DNA of 47,820 bases from Flavobacteriaceae bacterium (GCA_009693635.1 SHWW01000007.1:1-47820); one strand, 5' to 3'; positions 9,073 to 18,568 are shown, counted from the stretch's first letter. The notes: generated by a model from the sequence alone, not told the origin. Numbers and translations: made by a program.

Positions 9073-9282
9073 ACTGTTTTCTTTAATTTATCCTGATATA
9101 AAGGTAAGGATTTAATTTTATTTTGTTAATAAAGGTCTTTTTTTTGTGAACAATTTAATTAACAAATAATAGTCTTGAAATCCGGAGGATCATAGCCTTC
9201 TTGGAAGGAAAATACTATTTTGTTGCGTGAAACGAAGTATTAAAATGGATTGAAATTACAGTAGGAATAGCTCTAAAAAAAA
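9073..9282. other. Intergenic region between aminotransferase and TPR genes
   Basis: This 210-nt region has no convincing open frame. On the minus strand TACCTTTA (9099-9106) is close to the -7 consensus and could start the TPR-aroE transcript. The short dyad CCTTC-TTG-GAAGG near 9199-9211 has no T-run. No RNA gene was recognised. Confidence 0.3.
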
Positions 9283-10470
9283 CTAATTTTCGTTTACAAT
9301 TTCGTTCATTGCTTCGAGAATTATCTTACAACCTTCTTTAATTTCTTCGATAGAAATAGTCAATGGAGGTGTAATTCTAATGGCGCAACCTTCAAAGAGT
9401 AACCAAAACAATATCAAGCCTTTATCTTGACATTTAAAGATTACTTTGTTAGTGATTTCAGCATTTTCAGTCATTGCTGCCAACATTAATCCTTCCCCCC
9501 GTATTTCCTTAATCAAAGGGTGTACCAAAAGTGTTCGGAAAAGTTTTTCTTTGGCTAAAGCATCTGTCATTATTGATGTTTCGGTCAGTTCTTGCAATGT
9601 TGCCAAACAGGCTGCCGCGATTACAGGGTGACCACCAAAGGTTGTTATGTGTCCTAATTTTGGATTGTCGCTCAATAAATGCATGTGTTTTTGGGATGCG
9701 GTGAAACCGCCAACGGGCATTCCACCTCCCATTCCTTTGCCCATAATTACGATATCTGGAACTACATCGTAGTTTTGAAAACAAAATAATTTTCCTGTTC
9801 GTCCAAAGCCAGGTTGGATTTCGTCGAGAATCATTATGGCTCCCACTTCGGTACATCTCGCGCGTACTTTTTTGAGAAAACCGTTGTAAGGTTTAATAAA
9901 TCCTGCACCACCTTGAATAGTTTCAAGGATAATTCCAGCTGTTTTTGTTGTAATCTTCTGTAAATCGTCTTCGTTATTGAAGGTTATAAAATCGACATCG
10001 GGAACTAAAGGACGGAAGATTTGTTTGCGTTCTTCAAATCCCATTACGCTCATCGAGCCCATTGTATTTCCGTGATAGGCGTTGTGGCACGAAATTAATT
10101 GGCTTCTGCCAGTTATACGTCGTGCTAATTTTAAAGCGCCTTCGGTTGCTTCGGTTCCTGAATTGACCAAATAGGTTTTTTCTAATGGATACGGTAGGTG
10201 AGCGGCTAAAAGTTTGCAATATTCTACCGCTGGACTTTGAGAATATTCTCCATAAACCATAACGTGAGAATATTTATCCAACTGATTTTTAATAGCATTA
10301 TTTACTCGAAGATGTTGATGTCCGAGTGTGCAAGCGGAAATGCCAGCCACAAAATCCAGGTATTTTTTGTTGTTGGTATCGTAAATATAAGACCCAATGG
10401 CATGCGAAACCTCCATTCCTAGGGGATAGAGTGTCGTTTGGGCTTGGTATTTTAGGAAATCGTTGTTCAA
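9283..10470 (-). CDS. Class III pyridoxal-phosphate aminotransferase (acetylornithine/ornithine aminotransferase-like)
   Basis: The 395-residue protein has the class III aminotransferase layout: NSGTEATEGALKLAR (103-117) for phosphate binding, LDEIQPGFGRTG (215-226) with the Asp that contacts the PLP ring nitrogen, and IVMGKGMGGGMPVGG with the PLP lysine at 245. The family includes acetylornithine, ornithine and 4-aminobutyrate aminotransferases; no arginine genes are nearby, so substrate is open. The start is TTG (10468-10470): an in-frame TAG lies just upstream, and the next ATG is codon 19, inside the conserved N-terminus. It follows the OstA-like gene by 25 nt and is probably co-transcribed with it. 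Confidence 0.92.
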   Translation of the reverse strand: MNNDFLKYQAQTTLYPLGMEVSHAIGSYIYDTNNKKYLDFVAGISACTLGHQHLRVNNAIKNQLDKYSHVMVYGEYSQSPAVEYCKLLAAHLPYPLEKTYLVNSGTEATEGALKLARRITGRSQLISCHNAYHGNTMGSMSVMGFEERKQIFRPLVPDVDFITFNNEDDLQKITTKTAGIILETIQGGAGFIKPYNGFLKKVRARCTEVGAIMILDEIQPGFGRTGKLFCFQNYDVVPDIVIMGKGMGGGMPVGGFTASQKHMHLLSDNPKLGHITTFGGHPVIAAACLATLQELTETSIMTDALAKEKLFRTLLVHPLIKEIRGEGLMLAAMTENAEITNKVIFKCQDKGLILFWLLFEGCAIRITPPLTISIEEIKEGCKIILEAMNEIVNEN

Positions 10471-10495
10471 AGTATTCTAGTTTTACTGCAATAAT

Positions 10496-12115
10496 TTATT
10501 TATCCTTATATTCCAATGTCTCTTTTCTGATTTTCATTGGAACATCTGCTTTTGCTTTTTTTGTCTTACTTTCCTTGATGATTTTGTCGTTCATTTCGTT
10601 CTCTTCCGAGGTAAACAAATCGTCTTTTGTTTTTATTCGTTCGTCTCCACGCCAAATAAAACCTCGTAATTTCCTTGCGTTTTCAGGTAAATCTTTTTCA
10701 GGATAAATATCGCTATCCGGTTTTTCAAATAATGTTAGCGTGTCAATTCTGTTCTTATCTAATGTCAAATTTATTTTGCTGCAAACACTTTTATTGATTC
10801 CAATGAGTTCATGGTCGTCATTTCGCATATAATAAATAACTTCGGTATTCTTCACAATATCAAGGTTATCAAGATTTTTATCTTTGAATTTTCCATAAAG
10901 ATTTTGCCCTTTCACCTGATTGTAACCAGTTCCAATAGTATCTTTTGAAACAATAAAAGCATTGTTTAATACCTTTAAAGAATCGAGCTGTTGGGTTTTA
11001 TTATTTCCAATAAGATGCATCAAATCACCTGTCATTTGGTTTTCAAAATTCCAAAGAATTGGTTTTCCAATTAGTTTTGTAAGTGCCTTTTTCTGATCAG
11101 AATGAATAGAATCGCATTTACCGCTTAAATTTAATTTGTAGAATTTCGCCTCTTTGAAACCTCGAATAATTCGATTATTTTCTTTTCCTGTAATCATCAA
11201 TTTTTGTGCGTGTATATAAACAGAATCATTTTCAACAAGATTAATTGCCAAAGCTCTTTTAGTTACATAAACCGAATCTTGAAACTTGTAAATTTCAGCA
11301 TAATGTCCTTTCACAATAATTTTGTTGATGGTATCTGTGATTTTTACATTATTTGTAGCCGAAGCAAAACCTGTTTTTTTATTATAAAATATGCTGTCGC
11401 CTTCTATCAAACGATTGTTGTATTCTATTTTGGAATTTCGTTGCAAACGTGCTATGTCTTTTTTTGTATCGTAAAAACCGTTTTCTGTATAAATTTTATT
11501 GTCTTTTCCGTTGATTGTTGAAGGGCCTAAAAGATACGAATGTCCAGAATTTGTGTAATAATCCAAGTGATTCGATTTGATAATATTTTCAGGTGTTTTT
11601 ACCGTTACGGCAGTTAGAAACTGGTATTTTTTTTCAGCAACATAATATTTACCGGACTTACTTTTTAGCGTATTCCCTTTGTTGGTAATCAATCCGCCTG
11701 TGGAATAAAAAGCTTCTTGACTGTTTCTATTGAAATTCAAAGTATCTGTTAACAATGACATATCTGGTGATTTCAAAATTACATCGCCAGTTGCATACGC
11801 TTGTTTGATATTTCCGTTATATTCCGCATATTTACTTGTCATTTTGAGCGTGTCACCTTGAATGATTTGTACATTTCCAAATGCTTTTATGTAGTTTTCT
11901 TTTTGAAACCAATAGGCTTTATTGCAAGTCAAAATAGCACCATCGTGGTTCACGCGAACATTTCCGGTTAGTAATGCGGCATCGGGAATCTGAAGTTGGT
12001 TGATGTCTGCAAAATCGGAATGTTCAATGATAATTTTCTTTGGTGTTTGTGCCAATACCGTATTAAAACTGAATAGAATGATAAAAATTTTGATAAGAAA
12101 TAGGTGCTTCTTCAA
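10496..12115 (-). CDS. OstA-like (LptA/LptD N-domain) periplasmic protein
   Basis: The protein has beta-jellyroll repeats of the OstA/LptA type, seen as alternating segments such as GNVRVNHDGAILTCNKAYW and YATGDVILKSPDMSLLTD. LptA-like domains carry lipopolysaccharide across the periplasm. A signal peptide (KKHLFLIKIFIILFSFNTVLAQ) fills the N-terminus, so the start must be here although no ATG exists: candidates are TTG at 12115 (539 or so residues, begins MKKHLF) or TTG at 12133. I prefer 12115 because the upstream TTG lies inside a TAAATTTG promoter box. The C-terminal 80 residues are charged. The aminotransferase follows after 25 nt. Confidence 0.85.
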   Translation of the reverse strand: MKKHLFLIKIFIILFSFNTVLAQTPKKIIIEHSDFADINQLQIPDAALLTGNVRVNHDGAILTCNKAYWFQKENYIKAFGNVQIIQGDTLKMTSKYAEYNGNIKQAYATGDVILKSPDMSLLTDTLNFNRNSQEAFYSTGGLITNKGNTLKSKSGKYYVAEKKYQFLTAVTVKTPENIIKSNHLDYYTNSGHSYLLGPSTINGKDNKIYTENGFYDTKKDIARLQRNSKIEYNNRLIEGDSIFYNKKTGFASATNNVKITDTINKIIVKGHYAEIYKFQDSVYVTKRALAINLVENDSVYIHAQKLMITGKENNRIIRGFKEAKFYKLNLSGKCDSIHSDQKKALTKLIGKPILWNFENQMTGDLMHLIGNNKTQQLDSLKVLNNAFIVSKDTIGTGYNQVKGQNLYGKFKDKNLDNLDIVKNTEVIYYMRNDDHELIGINKSVCSKINLTLDKNRIDTLTLFEKPDSDIYPEKDLPENARKLRGFIWRGDERIKTKDDLFTSEENEMNDKIIKESKTKKAKADVPMKIRKETLEYKDK

Positions 12116-12130
12116 AGGTTTAATTTTTGC

Positions 12131-12164
12131 CAAATTTAAGAAAAAGGATGCAATGCTACTGCAA
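12131..12164 (-). promoter_or_regulatory. Candidate promoter of the OstA-like gene
   Basis: Minus-strand TTG (12162-12164), 23-nt spacer and TAAATTTG (12131-12138) match the flavobacterial consensus. The -7 box overlaps the outermost possible TTG start codon and so supports the TTG at 12115 as the real start. Confidence 0.4.
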
Positions 12165-12198
12165 ATTATGATTTATTTATTAATAGTAGTTTTTGCTC

Positions 12199-13338
12199 TT
12201 ATTTATTTGGTTTCAATGTCAATTTTAAAACGATAAAACCTGTAATTGCTGCTACTGTTGAAGCGATTAAAATTGCAATCTTTGAATTCACAATATTTGA
12301 ATCGGTATCAAATGCTAAAAGGGTAATGAAAATAGACATTGTAAAACCAATTCCGCCTAATATTCCTGCTCCGAAAATATTTTTCCATTGCAATCCTTTT
12401 GGCAAAATGCAAAGTCCTAAAGTTACTCCCAAATACGATAGAAGCGATATTCCTAGAGGTTTTCCGATAATTAAACCGAGAATAATTCCCATGCTATTGG
12501 TATCTTTTAAACACTCATACCAATTGGAATTTATAATAATACAGGTATTTGCTAAAGCAAATAAAGGTAAGATTATAAAAGCGACAGGATTATGCAGAAA
12601 ATGCTGTAATTTATACGAAATATTCTCTTTTTGTCCATCACCAAAAGGAATAACAAATGCTAATAAAATCCCTGTAATTGTTGCGTGAACCCCTGAATTT
12701 AGCATAAAATACCACATCAAAATTCCTCCAATTATATATGGAAAAAGGGAATTGACTTTCAATCGGTTTAGAACAAATAGAACACCCATTATTCCAAATG
12801 CAATTCCTAAATTCAACAAAGAAATTTTAGCAGTATAGAAAACAGCAATAATTATAATTGCGCCCAAATCGTCAATTACCGCTAGGGCGGTAAGAAATAT
12901 TTTTAGAGAAGTTGGCACTCGATTTCCCAAAAGTGATAAGATTCCAATTGCAAAAGCAATATCAGTTGCCATTGGTATTCCAACTCCTGACTGAGTAAAT
13001 GTTCCATTATTGAAAACAGCGTAAATTAGAGCTGGAATTATCATACCCCCAAGAGCTCCTAGCAATGGTAATGACGCTTTTTTTAGAGTTGATAGTTCAC
13101 CGATATATACTTCACGCTCAAGTTCCAATCCTATCAATAGAAAGAAAACGGTCATTAAGCCATCGTTAATCCATTCCACTAGACTGTGATTTCCAATTTT
13201 TAAATGCCATAGTTGAAGGTAATCTAATTGGAATATAGAATTTGCTAAAAGTAAAGAAATTAAGGTTGCAAATATTAATACAAATCCACCTGCTTTTTCA
13301 CTTTCAAAAAAGGCTTTAAATAAATTGGTTTCTTTCAT
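12199..13338 (-). CDS. nhaA: Na+/H+ antiporter NhaA
   Basis: This 379-residue inner-membrane protein exchanges external protons for cytoplasmic sodium. It has about 12 hydrophobic segments. Key residues of the family are present: ATDIAF with Asp126 (equivalent to E. coli Asp133) and AVIDDLGA with the ion-binding pair Asp156-Asp157 (equivalent to Asp163-Asp164). Length is normal. It starts 14 nt beyond the purA terminator tail, so its own promoter must overlap that terminator (TATCTTTA at 13350-13357 is a candidate) or it lives on read-through. Confidence 0.96.
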   Translation of the reverse strand: MKETNLFKAFFESEKAGGFVLIFATLISLLLANSIFQLDYLQLWHLKIGNHSLVEWINDGLMTVFFLLIGLELEREVYIGELSTLKKASLPLLGALGGMIIPALIYAVFNNGTFTQSGVGIPMATDIAFAIGILSLLGNRVPTSLKIFLTALAVIDDLGAIIIIAVFYTAKISLLNLGIAFGIMGVLFVLNRLKVNSLFPYIIGGILMWYFMLNSGVHATITGILLAFVIPFGDGQKENISYKLQHFLHNPVAFIILPLFALANTCIIINSNWYECLKDTNSMGIILGLIIGKPLGISLLSYLGVTLGLCILPKGLQWKNIFGAGILGGIGFTMSIFITLLAFDTDSNIVNSKIAILIASTVAAITGFIVLKLTLKPNK

Positions 13339-13351
13339 ATTAATTTTGCTA

Positions 13352-13385
13352 TAAAGATAAAACGCCTTGATTTCTCAAAGCGTTT
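13352..13385 (-). terminator. Rho-independent terminator after purA
   Basis: Read on the minus strand, an 11-bp stem (13375-13385 with 13360-13370, one G-U pair) is capped by a GAAA tetraloop (13371-13374) and followed by TTATCTTTAT. The T-run is interrupted, so termination may be partial. Confidence 0.7.
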
Positions 13386-13392
13386 CTTTCTA

Positions 13393-14664
13393 TTATTTTG
13401 TGATTGTTTGTTTACGATCAGGACCAACAGAAACTATTTTAATTGGAACTTCAACTTCTTTTTCAATAAAGTCAATGTATTTTTTCAATTCTACCGGTAA
13501 TTGATTATAAGAAGTCAATCCTGTTAAGTCAGCTTTCCAACCTTTAAATTCTTTGTAAATTGGAGTTACATTTTCAGGCTCAATATTATAAGGTAAATGG
13601 GCTATTTTTTGACCTTTGTATTCGTATTCTGTACATACTTTTAATGTTTCAAATCCAGACAAAACATCGCCTTTCATCATCATCAATTGTGTTACACCAT
13701 TTACTTGAATTGCATATTTTAAAGCTACTAAATCCAACCATCCGCAACGTCTTTGTCTTCCTGTAACCGAACCAAATTCGTTTCCTACTCTTGCCATCGT
13801 AGCGCCATCTTCTTCGAAATCTTCTGTAGGAAATGGACCGCTTCCAACACGAGTGGTATAGGCCTTGAAAATACCGTAAACTTCTTTAATTTTGTTTGGA
13901 GCAATTCCTAAACCTGTGCAAGCTCCTGCTGCTGTTGTGTTTGATGAAGTTACAAATGGATAGGTTCCAAAATCAACGTCTAATAACGAACCTTGTGCTC
14001 CTTCGCATAAAATAGATTTTCCTTCTTTTTGAGCTTGGTGCAAATATTCTTCGCTATCAATAAAGGTCAGTTTTTTCAAGTCGTCAATGGCATCGAAAAA
14101 TTCAACTTCAAGTTCAGCAAGATTATATTGAATTGCAACATCATAGAATTTTATCATTCCTTCGTGCTTGTCAGCCAAGGCTCGGTAGCGTTCTTTAAAA
14201 TCTTCCAATTCAATATCGCCAACACGAATTCCATTTCTACCGGTTTTATCCATATAAGTCGGTCCAATTCCTTTCAAGGTTGAACCAATTTTAGCTTTGC
14301 CTTTTGAAGCTTCAGAAGCCGCATCCAATAAACGGTGGGTTGGTAAAATTAAATGTGCTTTGCGAGAAATGATTAATTTGTTTTTAATGTCCAAATTAAA
14401 TCGTGCCAAGCCTTCAATTTCTTTTTGGAATACAACTGGGTCAATTACAACTCCGTTTCCAATTACATTAATTGAGTTTTTATGAAAAATACCAGACGGA
14501 ATAGTTCTTAAGACGTGTTTTATTCCGTCAAATTCTATAGTATGACCTGCATTTGGTCCCCCTTGAAAACGAGCAATTATATCGTAATTTGATGTCAGAA
14601 CATCAACAATTTTTCCTTTTCCTTCATCGCCCCATTGTAATCCTAATAATAAATCTACGGTCAT
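13393..14664 (-). CDS. purA: Adenylosuccinate synthetase
   Basis: PurA joins IMP and aspartate with GTP to make adenylosuccinate, the first step from IMP to AMP. The 423-residue protein has the GTP-site loop GDEGKGKIVD near residue 12 with the catalytic Asp, GPNAGHT near 36-42 with the catalytic His, and the C-terminal guanine-binding GPDRKQTI. Length is normal. It is the last gene of a probable relA-fur-membrane protein-purA unit: no promoter box was seen in the 45 nt upstream, and a hairpin terminator follows its stop. Confidence 0.97.
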   Translation of the reverse strand: MTVDLLLGLQWGDEGKGKIVDVLTSNYDIIARFQGGPNAGHTIEFDGIKHVLRTIPSGIFHKNSINVIGNGVVIDPVVFQKEIEGLARFNLDIKNKLIISRKAHLILPTHRLLDAASEASKGKAKIGSTLKGIGPTYMDKTGRNGIRVGDIELEDFKERYRALADKHEGMIKFYDVAIQYNLAELEVEFFDAIDDLKKLTFIDSEEYLHQAQKEGKSILCEGAQGSLLDVDFGTYPFVTSSNTTAAGACTGLGIAPNKIKEVYGIFKAYTTRVGSGPFPTEDFEEDGATMARVGNEFGSVTGRQRRCGWLDLVALKYAIQVNGVTQLMMMKGDVLSGFETLKVCTEYEYKGQKIAHLPYNIEPENVTPIYKEFKGWKADLTGLTSYNQLPVELKKYIDFIEKEVEVPIKIVSVGPDRKQTITK

Positions 14665-14709
14665 TATAATTGTTATTTGTGTGTTGTTGATATTTATTTT
14701 TGGTTTTTT

Positions 14710-14916
14710 TTATTTTTTTTTGAAAAATTCAAACTTCAAAAAGTAATTTAATATACCTAATATTAGTGCAGTTAATAAACTCGCAAAAAGGGTTTTCATC
14801 AAAAATTTCAAAGTAAATGAGTCAAAACCGTCAAATAATTGAATTACAATTCTGAAGGTTAAAGAAAAAACAAATACAAAAACAAATGTTTTTTTAAAAT
14901 AGTCACTTGCTTTCAT
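14710..14916 (-). CDS. Small two-helix membrane protein, unknown function
   Basis: The 68-residue product has two hydrophobic helices (about residues 9-26 and 42-60) and a lysine-rich C-terminus (KFEFFKKK). I do not recognise a family. Its ATG overlaps the stop codon of the Fur-family gene by one base (TAATG), a sign of translational coupling, and purA follows 45 nt later. The coupling and the membrane profile argue that it is a real gene rather than chance. Confidence 0.7.
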   Translation of the reverse strand: MKASDYFKKTFVFVFVFSLTFRIVIQLFDGFDSFTLKFLMKTLFASLLTALILGILNYFLKFEFFKKK

Positions 14917-15371
14917 TATTTGACCTTTTTTGTTCCGTATAAATACAAAGAGTGATTGTGAACCTCTATATCAAAAATTTCTTCGATTGTTTTTTTGATC
15001 ATTTGTATTCTAGGATCGCAAAATTCAATTACTTCACCAGAATCTGTCATAATTAAATGGTCATGTTGTTTGTCAAAATAGGACTTTTCATAATGCGCTT
15101 GATTTTGACCAAATTGGTGTTTCCGAACCAATCCGCAATCCAATAAAAGTTCAATTGTGTTGTAAAGAGTTGCTCTGCTCACGCGATAGTTCTTGTTTTT
15201 CATCTTCATATAAAGATGCTCTACATCAAAATGCTCTTCACTTTCATATATTTCTTGAAGAATAGCATAGCGCTCAGGTGTTTTTCTGTGCCCTTTATTC
15301 TCTAGATATAATGTAAAAACATTTTTTACAATTTCTTGATTCTTACTGTTGTCAACGGATATTAATGTCAT
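14916..15371 (-). CDS. Fur/PerR-family transcriptional regulator
   Basis: I start the protein at the ATG 15369-15371 (MTLISVDNS, 151 residues); the frame opens three codons earlier only with a TTG that lies in a promoter box. A winged helix (about 25-95, with [20 protein letters not shown] as recognition region) precedes the dimerisation/metal domain. [17 protein letters not shown] keeps the His-x-His metal ligands, and HNHSLYLYG lies near the C-terminus. The two CxxC structural zinc motifs of classical Fur/PerR are missing; only two cysteines remain. Whether it senses iron, manganese or peroxide is unknown. It lies 53 nt after relA and is coupled to a small membrane protein. Confidence 0.9.
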   Translation of the reverse strand: MTLISVDNSKNQEIVKNVFTLYLENKGHRKTPERYAILQEIYESEEHFDVEHLYMKMKNKNYRVSRATLYNTIELLLDCGLVRKHQFGQNQAHYEKSYFDKQHDHLIMTDSGEVIEFCDPRIQMIKKTIEEIFDIEVHNHSLYLYGTKKVK

Positions 15372-15377
15372 ATCGTG

Positions 15378-15385
15378 CAAAGATA
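15378..15385 (-). promoter_or_regulatory. Fur-family gene -7 promoter element
   Basis: Minus-strand TATCTTTG matches TAnnTTTG exactly, with only 6 nt between it and the ATG at 15371. Transcripts from it would be nearly leaderless. No TTG is found at the normal upstream distance, so it is a partial match. Confidence 0.35.
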
Positions 15386-15432
15386 AATTATTATTTTAAT
15401 TATTAAATGTTTCAACTTGAATGTTCAAAACT

Positions 15433-17652
15433 TTAATTTTTATATACTCGTGTCACTTTATCGATACCGTCTATTTTTCTGATTTTCGCCATCATTTTCT
15501 CTAGAATGCTGTTGTTTTTAACAATTACAGCTACTTTTCCATTAAATAATCCGGCCTCTGTGGTTAATGAAATACTTTGAATATTGATATTCATATTACT
15601 CGAAATAACTTTTGTAAGTTCATTTGTAAGTCCCAAAAAGTCCATTCCAGTAATTATTAAAACGGCTTTAAATTCTTGTTGTGACGAATCAATCCACTTG
15701 GCTTTAATAACACGGTAAGCATAGTTAGATTGCATACTCAAGGCATTTGGACAATCTTTTTTGTGAACTTTAATCCCTTCATTTATAGTAATAAAACCAA
15801 AAACTTCATCCCCGACAATTGGATTGCAACACGTTGATAATTTATAGTCTAATTTATCTTGTTCTGGGCCAAAAACGAGTAAATCATAATTGGTGTGAAT
15901 TTCCTCTTTCGAAATTTGTTCGGAATGTTTAGAAGGTGATCTTTTGATTTTATTTTTAAAGAAATTGATAAATGAATTGCTTTTTAACGCTGCAAAATCT
16001 TTAAGTTGTTGGTTTTCGACGGAGCCAATTCCAACTCTATAAAATAAATCTAAACTTGTTTTAAGTTTGAAATAAATAACTAATTCATTAATAGTTTTCT
16101 CATTTAAGGTAACCTTAAGATGTCGTAATTTTCGGGTTAAAAGTTCTTTTCCATCTTCGGCAACTTTCTTCGTATTCTCATTTAAGACATTCTTGATTTT
16201 AGTTTTTGCTCGAGAAGTGGTCACATAATTTAACCAATGTGGTGTTGGCTTTTGATTAACAGAAGTTATAACTTCAATTTGATCGCCACTTTTTAATTCA
16301 AAATTTAGCGGCACCAATTTTCCATTAACACGAGTTCCTCTTGTGTGAACCCCAATTGCTGAGTGAATACTAAATGCAAAATCGAGTGATGTAGCACCTT
16401 TTGGTAATGATTTTATTTCTCCCGTTGGAGTAAAAACGAAAATTTCTTTTGAATAAAGATTCATTTTAAAATCTTCAACAAAGTCAACTGCGTTTATTTC
16501 TGGATTTTCTATAGCTTCCTTCAAAAGATTTAGCCATGCATCTAATCCGCTTTCTTCAATTTCACCTTGTTTGTATTTATAATGTGCGGCATATCCTTTT
16601 TCGGCAATTTCGTCCATTCGTTCACTTCGAACTTGAACTTCAACCCAACGGCCCATAGGTCCCATTACAGTAATATGTAATGCTTCGTAGCCCGTCGATT
16701 TTGGTGATGAAATCCAATCTCTCAAGCGGCTTGGACTAGGTCTGTAGTGATCTGTTACAATAGAATAAATCTTCCAAGCAATAAATTTTTCATCGTGAGG
16801 ATTTGATTTATAGACAATTCTAAGCGCAAATTTGTCATAAACTTCATCATAACTCACATTTTGAGCTTTCATTTTTCTCCGAATTGAATAAATCGATTTT
16901 GGTCTCCCTTTAATAATATATTTAACACCTTCAGCATCTAAAGATTTCATTATAACGTCAGAAATATTTTTTATATATTCATCTTGTTCTTCCTTTGTTT
17001 CTTTAATTTTATTTATAATATCTTTATAGACTATAGGCTCTGTATATTTTAATCCTAAATCTTCCAATTGCGTTTTTATATTATACAAACCTAATCGATG
17101 TGCAAGAGGAGCATAAATATATAATGTTTCAGATGCAATTTTAGTCTGTTTATATTCCTCCATCGAATCCATAGTTTGCATGTTATGGAGACGATCAGCC
17201 AATTTTATCAAAATCACTCGAACATCGTCATTTAATGTAAGAATCATTTTTCTAAAATTTTCGGCTTGTGTTGAAGAGTTTAAATCTTTTTGAATTTTAG
17301 AAATTTTGGTCAATCCTTCCACAAGTTGCGATACTTTTGGATTGAACATTTTTTCAATATCTAAAACCGTAATTTCGGTATCTTCAACAACATCGTGTAA
17401 TAAAGCTGCTGCAATTGAAGTGGCTCCCAAACCAATTTCAGAGGCTACAATTTTTGCTACAGCAATGGGATGAAAAACATAGGCTTCGCCTGATTTTCTT
17501 CTTTGTTCCTGATGCGCATCAACAGCCACATCAAAAGCTTTTCGTATTAATTTTTTATCTTCAGGTGTTAGTGTTTGATAACTTATTTGGAGAAGTTCTT
17601 TATATTCTCGGGCAATAGCCTTGTTTTCTTTTTCTATTTCAATTTCTGTCAT
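15433..17652 (-). CDS. relA: RelA/SpoT-family bifunctional (p)ppGpp synthetase/hydrolase
   Basis: This 739-residue cytoplasmic enzyme controls the stringent response. Domain order: HD hydrolase (about 35-190; His61, His86-Asp87 and VVEDT give an intact metal site), synthetase (about 235-365; GRPKSIYSIRRKM, YDKFALRIVY, PKSTGYEALH and EVQVRSERMDEIAEKGYAAHYKYK), TGS (about 400-460, VFTPTGEIKSLPKGATSLDFA), a zinc-finger-like part with CCNPI, and a C-terminal ACT domain (about 665-739). The HD motif is complete, so it can probably both make and destroy (p)ppGpp, as usual for the single long RSH protein of Bacteroidota. It heads a fur-purA unit. Confidence 0.95.
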   Translation of the reverse strand: MTEIEIEKENKAIAREYKELLQISYQTLTPEDKKLIRKAFDVAVDAHQEQRRKSGEAYVFHPIAVAKIVASEIGLGATSIAAALLHDVVEDTEITVLDIEKMFNPKVSQLVEGLTKISKIQKDLNSSTQAENFRKMILTLNDDVRVILIKLADRLHNMQTMDSMEEYKQTKIASETLYIYAPLAHRLGLYNIKTQLEDLGLKYTEPIVYKDIINKIKETKEEQDEYIKNISDVIMKSLDAEGVKYIIKGRPKSIYSIRRKMKAQNVSYDEVYDKFALRIVYKSNPHDEKFIAWKIYSIVTDHYRPSPSRLRDWISSPKSTGYEALHITVMGPMGRWVEVQVRSERMDEIAEKGYAAHYKYKQGEIEESGLDAWLNLLKEAIENPEINAVDFVEDFKMNLYSKEIFVFTPTGEIKSLPKGATSLDFAFSIHSAIGVHTRGTRVNGKLVPLNFELKSGDQIEVITSVNQKPTPHWLNYVTTSRAKTKIKNVLNENTKKVAEDGKELLTRKLRHLKVTLNEKTINELVIYFKLKTSLDLFYRVGIGSVENQQLKDFAALKSNSFINFFKNKIKRSPSKHSEQISKEEIHTNYDLLVFGPEQDKLDYKLSTCCNPIVGDEVFGFITINEGIKVHKKDCPNALSMQSNYAYRVIKAKWIDSSQQEFKAVLIITGMDFLGLTNELTKVISSNMNINIQSISLTTEAGLFNGKVAVIVKNNSILEKMMAKIRKIDGIDKVTRVYKN

Positions 17653-17752
17653 AGCTATTTTTTATTCAATTTCTAAAATTATGAATAAGTAATGAGATGT
17701 GCAAACGATGAATTATAAATGTGAATAAAAATACAATTCCAATCCTTAAAAA

Positions 17753-18541
17753 TTAAAATCCTCTTTGCCTTTTTGCTTCAAATATTAATATGGCAGCGGC
17801 TACCGAAACATTCATAGAATCGATTTCGCCTTGCATTGGAATAATGATATTTTGTGTTGCTGCATCAAGCCATTCTTGAGTCAAACCAGTTGCTTCAGTT
17901 CCAACAACCAAAGCCGTTGGCGTGGTATAATCTTGTGTATGATAGGACGTTGAATTTTGTAATGTAGCACAATAAAAATTAATTTTTCGCTCTTTCAAAT
18001 AAGTAATAATTTCAGATGTTGTACCTGTTGCAATTTGATTGGTAAACAAACATCCAACGCTGGAACGCACTACATTTGGATTGAACAAATCGCCTTTTGG
18101 ATTGGCAATAATCACGGCGTCAAGATTGGCAGCATCTGCGGTTCGCAATAAAGCACCAATATTCCCCGGTTTTTCTGGTGCTTCGGCAATCAAAATTAAT
18201 GGATTTTTTTTGAGTTTTAAATCTGACAAATCCAAATTTTTGCTTTTTGCAATTCCAATAATTCCTTCGGTTGTATCTCGATACGCCAATTTCTCAAACA
18301 CTTCTTTATTGATTTCAATCAAGTTGAATTGCTGCTTTGACAGTTGATTTATTTCAATTTCAGAAATCAATTCTGGGTAAAACAAAATCGTGTCTATTTC
18401 ATATCCGCCTTTTATTGCCAATGAAATTTCGCGTTGCCCTTCAATCAAAAAAGTCCCCGATTTTTTTCTGGTTTTTCCTTTTTCCTGTAAAAGCACCAAT
18501 GACTTTATATATGGATTTTGAACGGATGTGATTTGCTTCAA
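17753..18541 (-). CDS. TrmH/SpoU-family RNA 2'-O-methyltransferase
   Basis: The 262-residue protein has an N-terminal substrate-binding domain (SFLIEGQREISLAI around residue 30) and a C-terminal SPOUT methyltransferase domain. The three SpoU motifs are present: PGNIGALLRTADAA (about 130), VVGTEATGLTQEWLD (about 212) and IPMQGEIDSMNVSVAAAI (about 233-250), which form the knot that binds S-adenosylmethionine. It methylates a ribose in tRNA or rRNA; the target is not clear. The start is TTG (18539-18541), since no ATG or GTG is in frame upstream and the N-terminus KQITSVQNPYIKSL is family-like. Confidence 0.92.
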   Translation of the reverse strand: MKQITSVQNPYIKSLVLLQEKGKTRKKSGTFLIEGQREISLAIKGGYEIDTILFYPELISEIEINQLSKQQFNLIEINKEVFEKLAYRDTTEGIIGIAKSKNLDLSDLKLKKNPLILIAEAPEKPGNIGALLRTADAANLDAVIIANPKGDLFNPNVVRSSVGCLFTNQIATGTTSEIITYLKERKINFYCATLQNSTSYHTQDYTTPTALVVGTEATGLTQEWLDAATQNIIIPMQGEIDSMNVSVAAAILIFEAKRQRGF

Positions 18542-18568
18542 AATAGTGGGTGTTGAAAAATTATGCTA

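Noticed and set aside
12150..12236. Plus-strand frame encoding a short hydrophobic peptide (MLLQIMIYLLIVVFALIYLV...)
   Set aside because: It overlaps the 3' end of nhaA in antisense and the OstA promoter region; AT-rich DNA readily gives hydrophobic frames, and no start signal supports it.
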